Origin: Roseisolibacter sp. H3M3-2
Lineage (GTDB): Bacteria > Gemmatimonadota > Gemmatimonadetes > Gemmatimonadales > Gemmatimonadaceae
NCBI RefSeq assembly: GCF_029211165.1
Contig: NZ_JARGEK010000006.1
Coordinates: 1-39,122, forward strand
Direction of reading: 5' to 3'
DNA length: 39,122 nt
The notes beneath the pieces were generated by a model that saw only the letters and a list, made by a program, of their open reading frames with translations, had not been told where the DNA came from and did no database searches. Numbering within the stretch: position 1 is the first letter of the stretch; every line of letters begins with the position of its first letter. Positions 24,701-31,427 of this stretch are shown one piece after another. Made by a program: the position numbers and the translations under genes.

Positions 24701-25069
24701 GGCTACCCGCGCTTCGTGGAGCGTCCGGGTGAGTCCGCGCCGAAGCGGGCGCGCGTCGGCGCCGCGCGCGGCGAGGGCGCGTCGAAGGGCGCCGCGGCGG
24801 CCGCGCGCGCCTGCGGCATGGACCAGGCGGGGCTGATGCAGGTCTTCCAGGCGATCCAGGCGGCGAACCGCGGCCGGGGCCAGGGCGGCGGCGGCTTCGG
24901 CGGCGGCGGCGCGGCCTTCGTCCCGACGGGCACCTACATGGTGGCGGTGACCATCAACGGCCAGACCACGCGCGTCCCGCTGCGCGTCGAGCGCGTGAAC
25001 GGGACGGACGGCGCCGGGCCGGTGTTCGGCGGCGAGGACGAGGAGGAGCCGGGCCGCGACCGACGCTGA
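21734..25069 (+). CDS. Secreted sortilin/VPS10-like BNR-repeat protein
   Basis: This 1111-residue exported protein has a signal peptide (LAGLALTGALAPPAGAQ) followed by a beta-propeller built from Asp-box repeats: IWKTTNNGTTF, VYKSTDGGRSW, LYKTTDGGKTW, LWKSTDAGKSW, SADGGATW, SPNDGATW, MTRDGGRTF and SLDRGGSW. The family is often labelled glycosyl hydrolase or exo-alpha-sialidase-like, but no catalytic set is visible, so a binding role is as likely. The C-terminal region has a 12-Gly run encoded at 24635-24670 and another Gly-rich stretch (GRGQGGGGFGGGG) before a final beta domain. Large homologues are common in soil Gemmatimonadota and Acidobacteria. It appears monocistronic. Confidence 0.88.
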   Translation: MRVPRLLPSLAGLALTGALAPPAGAQPVTKDGPAGAASAAAGGSAAQASAVDTTVLSALRWRPIGPANMGGRVADVEGLPSPSKTFYVATAAGGIWKTTNNGTTFRPVFDDQRCISMGDLAIAPSDTNVVYAGTGEPNSRNSISPGCGVYKSTDGGRSWAFLGLPQSEHIGRIVVDPRDANVAYVAALGPAWRSGGERGLYKTTDGGKTWAVAKSVGDKAGFVDVELDPTNPDVVWAASYERVRGPYFLKSGGPGSALWKSTDAGKSWTQVKGGGLPASALGRLEIAIAASDPKVMYLMVEADTMPNAEKGKKAQTRPSGLYRSADGGATWERTNNENVRPFYYSQVRVDPKNPNRVYWSSTPVKVSDEGGKNARNATVGIHVDHHAMWIDPADPQRVVVGNDGGVAISYDRGGSYNMLNHLPIGQFYNISYDMAVPYRVCGGLQDNGSWCGPSRRRGGAITNAMWATVNGGDGFVTAQDPTDPNTVYAESQGGNMARIDMATGERTPLVKPQWRGRYMQWEDSILTERPDTTRPMTAEQRRRLEAFRQRQRADSSEYDIRWNWNTPFFLSWHNPRVFYSAANRVLKSTDRGNALYFISPDLTTKDAEKIRVSTRTTGGITPDATGAETFSTIVSLNESPVQAGRLYAGTDDGKVWVSPNDGATWTDLTGRFAGVPAGTYVSRIEPSWKDTSVFYVTFDNHRRGDFAPYVYMTRDGGRTFRSIAANLPTGGPNFAHVIREDPVNPDLLYVGTDVGVYVSLDRGGSWSKFMSGLPTVPVHDLRVHPRERELIAGTHGRAIWIVDVAPLQEMSAATLAKATHVFTPKTALQYGEQPMEGHSTGNQWWAAPSPAYGALVSYRIAPGTKVDGPVRVAVLGPMGDTLRAFANAPNAPGVHTILWDMRGRPATRTLSPAERRDSIDNVRRTIAIVDSLVNEKVVPAAMADRIKAAATGGQQALQQLAAQFGVAGGGGGGGGGGGGANARGTVTPVGYPRFVERPGESAPKRARVGAARGEGASKGAAAAARACGMDQAGLMQVFQAIQAANRGRGQGGGGFGGGGAAFVPTGTYMVAVTINGQTTRVPLRVERVNGTDGAGPVFGGEDEEEPGRDRR

Positions 25070-25086
25070 CCTCCCCTCGGTACGAC

Positions 25087-25136
25087 GCTGCGGGCTGCGG
25101 GCTGCGGGTTCGAATCCGCGGCCCGCAGCCCGCGGT
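25087..25136. repeat. Heptamer inverted repeat (GCTGCGG type), copy B
   Basis: Three perfect GCTGCGG units (25087-25107) face three units on the other strand (GCCGCGG, GCTGCGG, ACCGCGG; 25116-25136) around GTTCGAAT. It lies between convergent stops at 25069 and 25145 and probably ends both transcripts. Confidence 0.85.
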
Positions 25137-25144
25137 GCGTTCGG

Positions 25145-25600
25145 TCAGTCGTGCAGCGGATGCGCGTCCATCAGCCCCAGCAGCGTCGCCGCCGGCAGCG
25201 TCGGCCAGTCGGCCGGGAACCGCCACACGCGGCGCACGATCCCTTCCCCGTCGAAGACCAGGCACCGCGTGCCGCGGGCGCCGGGGATGTGGCGGGCGTC
25301 GCGCTCCGAGACCCGCCACTCCTCCCCCGTCCGCTCGTCGAAGACGCGGCGGACGGAGTCGCGGGCGAGGAAGCTCGGGTGGTGCGGATCGGGGGCGTCC
25401 GGATGCGTGTTCACGCGACGCGGCGCCTCGGTGGCGCGGGCGAGGGGTCGCTCGCGCTCGGTGCGCGCATCGGCAATGGATTCACGGTCGACCTCGGCGA
25501 CGGTCGGCGCTGACGCCTGGGGCCACGAGGACCCCGCAGTGGAAACACGGGACCCGCCGGCCGCGGAGGCGCGAGCGCCCGTGTGATCGGACGAATGCAT
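25145..25600 (-). CDS. Hypothetical protein (151 aa)
   Basis: I do not recognise this protein. The first 60 residues are Ala/Ser/Arg-rich and probably disordered. The C-terminal 90 residues look folded: SVRRVFDERTGEEWRVSERD, RHIPGARGTRCLVFDGEGIV, RRVWRFPADWPTLPAATLLG. The ATG at 25600 has a distant GGAG upstream. An internal GTG at 25414 would give just the folded 89-residue part and is a serious alternative. There is no signal peptide. It is divergent from serA. Confidence 0.6.
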   Translation of the reverse strand: MHSSDHTGARASAAGGSRVSTAGSSWPQASAPTVAEVDRESIADARTERERPLARATEAPRRVNTHPDAPDPHHPSFLARDSVRRVFDERTGEEWRVSERDARHIPGARGTRCLVFDGEGIVRRVWRFPADWPTLPAATLLGLMDAHPLHD

Positions 25601-25913
25601 GTGATCGGGACTCCATGAAGGAGCGACGGCGTCCGACTGGCGGCGCCGCGCTCGTCCTGCGTCGGAGTTGCGGGCACGTTACGTACCGCGGGCGTCCCTC
25701 CAGACGAACCGGACGGTGCCGTCCGTGTCGCGCGTCACACCACGTCTCCGCGGGGTGACGAGCCGAGCCGCGATCCGCCCCCCGACGACCGGCGGGGGCG
25801 GAAAGGATGGGGCCAGCCCTCAGGGGTCGCTACCTTGGGGCGGGGTGGCGCCGCGCGCAACGGGTCATCCGCACGTCGCCCTCCCCGTCGGCCTCACGTC
25901 AACCGGCCCCTCC
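25601..25913. other. Divergent intergenic region with no gene seen
   Basis: This is 313 bases between the divergent hypothetical gene and serA. The only site I can point to is TACCTTGG at 25831. A GTTACGTA at 25678-25685 could belong to the minus-strand promoter. Open frames across the region are Arg/Pro-rich and not convincing. I see no riboswitch or RNA fold. Confidence 0.5.
25831..25838 (+). promoter_or_regulatory. TAnnTT-type promoter element for serA
   Basis: TACCTTGG lies 76-83 bases upstream of the serA GTG, and its core is the same TACCTT seen at 1993. No -33 TTTG is visible. The leader would be about 70 nt. Confidence 0.35.
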
Positions 25914-27518
25914 GTGCCCTACCGCGTCCTCGTCACCGACGACATCGACCGCGACGGCGTCGCGCTCCTCGAAGCCGAGCCCCAGCTGCGGGTGGACGAG
26001 GTCCCCACCCTGCCGCCGGCGACGCTGCTCGAGCGGATCGGCGAGTACGACGCGATCATCGGCCGGAGCGCGACCAAGATCAGCGCCGAGCTGCTCAGGC
26101 ACGCGACGCGGCTGCGGGTGGTCGGGCGGGCCGGCGTCGGCGTCGACAACGTGGCCATGGACGTCGCCACCGAGCTCGGCGTCGCCGTCATCAACGCGCC
26201 GGCGGGCAACACGGTCGCGGTCGCCGAGCTCTTCTTCGGCACCACGATCGGACTCCTGCGGCAGCTCGGGAAGGCCTGGGAGTCGATGCGCGCCGGCCGC
26301 TGGGACCGCGGCGCGCTCATGGGCGCCGAACTCAAGGGGAAGACGCTCGGCATCGTCGGGCTCGGGCGCATCGGCGGCGAGGTGGCGGTCCGCGCCCACG
26401 CCTTCGGGATGGAGCTGGTGGCGTACGACCCCTACGTCGCCGACGCGCGCTTCGGCGCGCTGCGCGTGCGCCGGGCGGCGTCGCTCGACGACCTGCTCGA
26501 CGAGGCGGACATCGTCACCGTCCACACCCCGCTCACCGACGAGACACAGGGGATGATCGGGCGGCGCGAGCTGGCGCGGCTGCGCGCCGGGGCGATCGTC
26601 TGCAACCTGGCGCGCGGCGGGATCGTCGACGACGCGGCGCTGCAGGCCGCGCTCGAGGCGGGGCACCTCAAGGGCGCGGTGCTCGACGTGTTCGCCGCCG
26701 AGCCGCTGGCCGCCGACCACCCGCTGCGCCACGCGCCCAACGTGGTGCTCACCCCGCACGTCGGCGCCAACACCGCCGAGGCGCAGCGCAACGTCGCCGT
26801 CGACGTCTGCGCCGCGGTGCGCGACGCGCTCCTGCGCGGCGAGCTGTCGCGGTCGATGAACGTCGCCGCGGCGGCCGGCGGGTGGGGGGAGCTGCAGCCG
26901 GCGATGCTGGTCGCGCGGCGCGCCGCCGCGGTCGCGCGGGCGATCCTGGCCGACATGGGGGTGCGCGCGGTGCAGCGGCTGACGGTGCGCTGCGGGAGCG
27001 CGGTGGCCGGCGGGCAGCAGCTCCTCCTCAGCGCCGCCGCGCTGGGCGCGGTCGAGGGGGTGGTCGAGCACGACCGCCTCAACCTGATCAACGCGCGCGC
27101 CCTCGCCGAGGCGCGCGGGCTTGAGCTCACCGCCGGCGAGAGCGGCACGCTGGCGCCGAGCGCGATCGAGGTGTCGCTGCGCGGCGCGATGCAGGAGCTG
27201 ACGGTCGCCGGCGCCGCCCCGAACGAGGGCGCGCCGCGCCTCACGCGCATCGGCGCCTTCCACGTCGACGTGAACCCGCGCCAGTCGCTGATCGTGCTCA
27301 CCAACCGCGACGTCCCCGGCGTCATCGGCCGCGTCGGCACGCTGCTCGGCGACGCGGGGGTCAACATCGCCGAGTACCACCAGGCGCGCCTGGCGCAGGG
27401 GGGCGAGGCGCTGGCCGTGATCTCGGTCGACGGCAAGGTGGACGCGTCGGTGCGGCAGCGGCTGTGCGAGCTCCCCGACGTGCAGGGCGCGTCGGTGGTG
27501 CGGTTCCGCGGCGAGTGA
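25914..27518 (+). CDS. serA: D-3-phosphoglycerate dehydrogenase, long form
   Basis: This 534-residue enzyme oxidises 3-phosphoglycerate to 3-phosphohydroxypyruvate, the first step of serine synthesis. It has the NAD loop GLGRIG (149-154), catalytic Arg 234 (LARGGIVDD), Glu 263 (AAEPL) and His 282 (TPHVGA). A substrate-binding (ASB) domain (about 315-455) and a C-terminal ACT domain (SLIVLTNRDVPGVIGRVGTL) follow. This is the type-1 layout that is usually inhibited by serine. The GTG start is set by PYRVLVTDDID, the normal family N-terminus. It heads a plus-strand cluster with an FAD dehydrogenase, serB and a class V aminotransferase. Confidence 0.96.
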   Translation: MPYRVLVTDDIDRDGVALLEAEPQLRVDEVPTLPPATLLERIGEYDAIIGRSATKISAELLRHATRLRVVGRAGVGVDNVAMDVATELGVAVINAPAGNTVAVAELFFGTTIGLLRQLGKAWESMRAGRWDRGALMGAELKGKTLGIVGLGRIGGEVAVRAHAFGMELVAYDPYVADARFGALRVRRAASLDDLLDEADIVTVHTPLTDETQGMIGRRELARLRAGAIVCNLARGGIVDDAALQAALEAGHLKGAVLDVFAAEPLAADHPLRHAPNVVLTPHVGANTAEAQRNVAVDVCAAVRDALLRGELSRSMNVAAAAGGWGELQPAMLVARRAAAVARAILADMGVRAVQRLTVRCGSAVAGGQQLLLSAAALGAVEGVVEHDRLNLINARALAEARGLELTAGESGTLAPSAIEVSLRGAMQELTVAGAAPNEGAPRLTRIGAFHVDVNPRQSLIVLTNRDVPGVIGRVGTLLGDAGVNIAEYHQARLAQGGEALAVISVDGKVDASVRQRLCELPDVQGASVVRFRGE

Positions 27519-27525
27519 GCGCCCG

Positions 27526-28929
27526 GTGTCGCCTCCCGTGACCGCGCCGGCGCTCGTCACCGACCCCGCGATCCGCGAGGGGTTCGCGCAGGACGCCTCG
27601 GGGCTGCGGCTGGTCCCCGAGGCGGTGGCGCGCCCCGACTCGGCCGACGCGGTGGTCGCGCTGCTGCGCGAGGCGCACGCCGCCGGCACGCCCGTCACCG
27701 CCGCCGGCGCGCAGACCAGCTACGTCGGCGGGTCGATCGCCGACCGCGGGATCGTGCTGTCGCTGCGTACGATGGACCGCGTGCTCGACCTCGACCCCGC
27801 CGCGCGCACGATGCGCGTGCAGCCGGGCGCGCTGCTCGGCGACGTGAAGCGCGCGGCCGCGGCGCACGGGCTGCTCTTCGCCCCCGACCCGACCAGCGAG
27901 GAGGAGTCCACGCTCGGCGGCTCGATCGCCTGCAACTCGAGCGGCGCGCGGTCGCTCAAGTACGGCGCGACGCGCCCGCACGTGCTCGGCCTCACGGTGG
28001 CGCTGGCCGACGGGCGCGTGCTGGAGCTGCGGCGCCCCGCGATGGAGAAGAACGTCGCCGGCTACGCGCCGGTGCACGACCTGCTCGACTGGTTCGTGGG
28101 GAGCGAGGGGACGCTCGGCGTCGTGCTGGAGGCGGAGCTGCGGCTGCTGCCGCTGCCGACCGCCGTGACGGGGCTCGGCCTCCCCTTCCCCACCGCCGCG
28201 TCGGCGCTCGGCTTCATCGCCGCCGCCCGCGCGGCGCGCGACGCGGGGGTGGCGGGGGTGAACCCGCGCTGCCTCGAGTACCTCGACGAGCAGGCGTTCG
28301 CGATCGCGCGCGACTTCGTCGGCGGGACGTGGGGGCAGGACGCGCGCGCGTACGTCTACACCGAGGAGGAGTCGTTCGGCGACGCCGAGCCGCCGCTGGA
28401 CGCCTGGCTCGCGCTCGCCGAGGCGCACGACGTGCTGGCCGACGACATCCAGGTGTTCGAGGGGGAGGCGAACCTGCACCAGGCGCGCCGCATGCGCCAC
28501 GCGGTGCCGGCGACGCTCAACGAGCGCGCGGCGCGCTTCCGCGCGCAGGGCGGGCGCAAGGTGTCGACCGACTGGGCCGTCCCGTACCCGCGGCTGCGCG
28601 AGGCGCTGGAGGCGGCGAACGCGATCGCCGCGACCTTCGGCGTCGCGCCGGTGGGCACCTTCGGCCACGCCGGCAACGGGCACCCGCACCAGCACTTCCT
28701 GGCGCACGACCCGCACGAGTTGGAGACGATCGAGCGCGCCGTCGACGCGACCCTGCGGCACGTCCTGTCGATGGGCGGCACGGTGGCGGCGGAGCACGGG
28801 ATCGGGAAGCTCAAGCGCCGGTGGCTGCCGCTGCAGCTGTCGCCGGAGCAGTTTGCGCTCATGCAGGCGACGAAGCTCGCGCTCGACCCGAAGGGGATCC
28901 TGGCGCCGGGGAACGTCTTCGCACCGTGA
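27526..28929 (+). CDS. GlcD-like FAD-binding 2-hydroxyacid dehydrogenase
   Basis: This 467-residue flavoprotein has an FAD-binding-4 (PCMH) domain (ARPDSADAVVALLREAHAAG, STLGGSIACNSSGARSLKYG, GSEGTLGVV) and an FAD-oxidase C-terminal domain with the metal-site motifs FGHAGNGHPHQH and VAAEHGIGKLK. The family includes glycolate oxidase subunit D, D-lactate dehydrogenase and D-2-hydroxyglutarate dehydrogenase. It starts seven bases after serA and sits between serA and serB. A role in re-oxidising D-2-hydroxyglutarate made by SerA is attractive but inferred; D-lactate or glycolate are alternatives. A second GTG at 27538 is a possible start. Confidence 0.88.
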   Translation: MSPPVTAPALVTDPAIREGFAQDASGLRLVPEAVARPDSADAVVALLREAHAAGTPVTAAGAQTSYVGGSIADRGIVLSLRTMDRVLDLDPAARTMRVQPGALLGDVKRAAAAHGLLFAPDPTSEEESTLGGSIACNSSGARSLKYGATRPHVLGLTVALADGRVLELRRPAMEKNVAGYAPVHDLLDWFVGSEGTLGVVLEAELRLLPLPTAVTGLGLPFPTAASALGFIAAARAARDAGVAGVNPRCLEYLDEQAFAIARDFVGGTWGQDARAYVYTEEESFGDAEPPLDAWLALAEAHDVLADDIQVFEGEANLHQARRMRHAVPATLNERAARFRAQGGRKVSTDWAVPYPRLREALEAANAIAATFGVAPVGTFGHAGNGHPHQHFLAHDPHELETIERAVDATLRHVLSMGGTVAAEHGIGKLKRRWLPLQLSPEQFALMQATKLALDPKGILAPGNVFAP

Positions 28930-28930
28930 A

Positions 28931-29002
28931 CCGCGGCGGGCTGCGGGCTGCGGATTCGACCGAGAACCCGCAGCCCGCAGCCCGCAGCCCGCAGCCCGCA
29001 GC
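28931..29002. repeat. Heptamer inverted repeat (GCTGCGG type), copy C
   Basis: The left arm is GCGGCGG plus two GCTGCGG units. The right arm is five perfect CCGCAGC units (28968-29002). The loop is ATTCGACCGAGAA. The left 27 bases match copy A exactly. Unlike A and B, it lies between co-directional genes, starting right after the stop of the FAD dehydrogenase and ending 17 bases before the serB start, so it may reduce or process the downstream message. Confidence 0.85.
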
Positions 29003-29019
29003 GCCCCCCACACCATCGC

Positions 29020-29679
29020 ATGCCTCGCTTCGCGTCGTTGTTCCTCGATGTCGACTCGACCCTCTGCGGCGTCGAGGGGATCGACTGGCTCGCCGAGCGG
29101 CGCGGGCCGGACGTCGCCGCGCGCGTGGCGGAGGCGACGGAGCGCGCGATGCGCGGGGAGATCCCGCTCGACGCGGTGTACGGCGAGCGGCTGGCGCTGG
29201 TGCGCCCCGGGCGCGACGACCTGGCGGGGCTGGCGCGGGCGTACGCCGACGCGCTGGCGCCCGACGCGGTGGGGGCGATCGAGTTCCTGCGCGGCGAGGG
29301 GGTGCGCCTCGCGCTCGTGAGCGGCGGGATCCGGCAGGCCATCTGGCCGGTGGCGCGCGAGCTCGGGTTCGCGCTGGCCGACGTGCACGCCGTCGACGTC
29401 GTGCTCGACGGGGGCGGCGGCTACTGGTCGTACGACGCCGGCTCGCCGCTGGCCACGCAGGACGGGAAGCGGCGCGTGGTGGCCGACGCGCTGGCGGCGG
29501 GGATGCCGCGCCCCGCGCTGGCGGTGGGCGACGGCTCGACCGACGTCGCGATGGGCGGGGCGTGCGACGCCCTCGCCGCGTTCACCGGCTTCGCGCGGCG
29601 CGACGCCGTCGTGCGGGCCGCGCAGCACGAGGTGCCCTCGTTCGAGGCGCTCGTCGACCTCCTCATGACCGACCCATGA
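29020..29679 (+). CDS. serB: Phosphoserine phosphatase (HAD family)
   Basis: This 219-residue HAD-superfamily enzyme has motif I LDVDSTLCG (Asp 10, Asp 12), motif II LVSGG, a motif III Lys in QDGKRRVV and motif IV VGDGSTDVAM. The DxDST start and EGIDWLAERRG match phosphoserine phosphatases, and the context supports it: serA lies upstream and the phosphoserine-aminotransferase candidate overlaps its stop (ATGA). It catalyses the last step, phosphoserine to serine. The start lies 17 bases beyond repeat C, with no strong ribosome site. Confidence 0.9.
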   Translation: MPRFASLFLDVDSTLCGVEGIDWLAERRGPDVAARVAEATERAMRGEIPLDAVYGERLALVRPGRDDLAGLARAYADALAPDAVGAIEFLRGEGVRLALVSGGIRQAIWPVARELGFALADVHAVDVVLDGGGGYWSYDAGSPLATQDGKRRVVADALAAGMPRPALAVGDGSTDVAMGGACDALAAFTGFARRDAVVRAAQHEVPSFEALVDLLMTDP

Positions 29680-30773
29680 CGACCCCGTTCGGCACCTTCT
29701 TCCTCCCCGGCCCCACCGAGGTCCGCCCCGAGGTGCTGGCCGCGATGACGCGCCCGATGATCGCGCACCGCGGCAGGGAGTTCGAGGGGATGTTCGCGCG
29801 CCTGCAGGACGGGCTGCGCGTCGTCTTCGACACCGCGCGCCCGGTGTTCGTCTCGTCGTCGTCGGCCACGGGGCTGATGGAGGCCGCGGTGCGCGGCGTG
29901 CCGCAGGGGCCGATCCTCTCGGTCGTCAACGGCGCGTTCAGCGAGCGGTTCGCGCAGATCGTGCGGCAGACCGACCGCGAGCTCGACGTGCTGGAGGTGG
30001 CGCCGGGGGGGATCACCACCCCCGACGACGTGGCCGCCCGCCTGCGCGCGCGCCGCTACTCGGCGATGACCGTCGTGCACTCGGAGACGTCGACGGGGGC
30101 GCTGCACGACGTGCGCGCGATCCGCGCGACGGCGGCCGAGCACGGGGTGCCGTGCCTGGTCGACAGCGTGACGGGGGTGGGCGGCGCCGAGCTGCGGTTC
30201 GACGACTGGTCGCTCGACTTCGCGCTCACCGGGTCGCAGAAGGCGCTGGCGATGCCGCCCGGGCTCGCGTTCGCGGTCGCGTCGGAGGCGTACATGGCGA
30301 ACGTGACGCGGGCGACCGCGCGCGGGCTCTACTTCGACCTCGCCGAGTTCGAGGAGTACGTCCGGAAGAACCAGACGCCCAACACGCCCGCGACCTCGCT
30401 GCTCTACGCCGCCGAGGTGCAGCTGGGGCGGATCGTCGCCGAGTCGATGCCGGCGCGGTGGGCGCGCCACGCGGCGCTGGCCGCGCAGACGCACCGCTGG
30501 GTGGACGAGCGCGCGGAGCGGTTCGGGATCGGGATCCTGGCGCCGGCGGGACACCGCTCGCCGACGGTCACGGCGGTGACGGTCCCCGACGGGATCACCG
30601 GCGACGACGTGGTGCGCGCGGTCAAGCAGCGCGGCTTCGTGCTCGGCAGCGGCTACGGCAAGGTGAAGGCGCGCACCTTCCGCGTCGGCCACATGGGGGA
30701 CCACACCCCCGACCGGCTGGCGGCGTGCCTCGACGCGACCGAGGACGCGCTGGCCGAGCTGCTGAAGCGCTAG
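29676..30773 (+). CDS. Class V aminotransferase, probable phosphoserine aminotransferase
   Basis: This 365-residue PLP enzyme begins FFLPGPTEVRPEVLAAM, has SSSATGLMEAA for the cofactor phosphate, Asp 163 (LVDSVTG), and the Schiff-base Lys 189 in TGSQKALAMPPG. The C-terminal RTFRVGHMGD is typical of the serine-pyruvate/alanine-glyoxylate branch. It is not the classic SerC subgroup, but related enzymes serve as phosphoserine aminotransferase in several bacteria and archaea. With serA and serB in the same cluster it likely does so here. Its ATG overlaps the serB stop. Its own TAG overlaps the stop of the convergent Uma2 gene. Confidence 0.88.
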   Translation: MTTPFGTFFLPGPTEVRPEVLAAMTRPMIAHRGREFEGMFARLQDGLRVVFDTARPVFVSSSSATGLMEAAVRGVPQGPILSVVNGAFSERFAQIVRQTDRELDVLEVAPGGITTPDDVAARLRARRYSAMTVVHSETSTGALHDVRAIRATAAEHGVPCLVDSVTGVGGAELRFDDWSLDFALTGSQKALAMPPGLAFAVASEAYMANVTRATARGLYFDLAEFEEYVRKNQTPNTPATSLLYAAEVQLGRIVAESMPARWARHAALAAQTHRWVDERAERFGIGILAPAGHRSPTVTAVTVPDGITGDDVVRAVKQRGFVLGSGYGKVKARTFRVGHMGDHTPDRLAACLDATEDALAELLKR

Positions 30774-31378
30774 ACCAGCGCCTCCTCGCGGACGACGCGG
30801 AGCGGTGGGTTCTCGGGCCATTCGACGCGGGCGTACAGCTCGCGCAGCGGCACCGACGCGCCGATCGTCGGGAGGTCGAGCGTGGCGTCGATTCCCGAGA
30901 CCTCGCGCAGCATCCAGCGGTCGCCCTCGCGCTCGAAGACCTCGACGTGGGGGCGGTCCTGGGCGACGAGGACGTACGTGCGCAGGGTGTCCAGCTCGCG
31001 ATATAGCGCGAACTTCTCGCCGCGATCGTACGCCTCGGTCGAGGGCGACAACACCTCGACGATCAGCGCCGGATTGAGCAGCGTGTCCCGGAGCTCGTCC
31101 TCCGTCTCGGCATCGCCGCAGCTGACGACGACGTCCGGGTACGTATAGAAGCCGCTCGCTCGCACCTTCGTGCGAAGGTCGGCGACGAAGGGCTCGCAGG
31201 CGCCACCGGCGAGCTGTCCGTGGAGGGCGACGCCCAGGTTGAGCACGATCCGGGCGTGCTGCCGGCTCGCGCCGCTCATGGCATAGACCCGACCGCGATA
31301 GTACTCGCTCCGGGCCTCCGCCGCGCGCTCGAGGCGGAGGTACTCCTGCGGCGTGATGAAGCGCTCGGGGGTCGTCAT
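30770..31378 (-). CDS. Uma2 (DUF820) family protein
   Basis: This 202-residue protein has the PD-(D/E)XK nuclease-like Uma2 core: EARSEYYRGRVYAMSGASRQ, FYTYPDVVVSCGD and LNPALIVEVLSPSTEAYDRG, with Asp in PDVVV, Glu in VEVLS and a Lys in EKFALYREL. Such proteins are widespread and often multi-copy in soil bacteria and cyanobacteria, and their function is unsettled. I chose the ATG at 31378 (MTTPERFITP), with GGGG upstream, over the ATG at 31414. It is convergent with the aminotransferase, and their stop codons overlap. It lies 49 bases downstream of the GH3 gene. Confidence 0.88.
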   Translation of the reverse strand: MTTPERFITPQEYLRLERAAEARSEYYRGRVYAMSGASRQHARIVLNLGVALHGQLAGGACEPFVADLRTKVRASGFYTYPDVVVSCGDAETEDELRDTLLNPALIVEVLSPSTEAYDRGEKFALYRELDTLRTYVLVAQDRPHVEVFEREGDRWMLREVSGIDATLDLPTIGASVPLRELYARVEWPENPPLRVVREEALV

Positions 31379-31427
31379 GTCCCCACCATACGCTCGGCCG
31401 GCCGCTCCCGGCAACTCGGCCGGGGGA

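Noticed and set aside
25107-25118. GGTTCGAATCC resembling a tRNA T-arm
   Set aside because: It is the centre of heptamer repeat copy B. No acceptor, D or anticodon stems fold around it.
28931-29002. Short tandem repeats that could suggest a CRISPR array
   Set aside because: Units are 7 bp with no spacers and no cas genes are near.
30770-31378. Uma2 protein as part of a restriction-modification or defence system
   Set aside because: No methyltransferase or other defence gene is adjacent. Uma2 proteins are common singletons.
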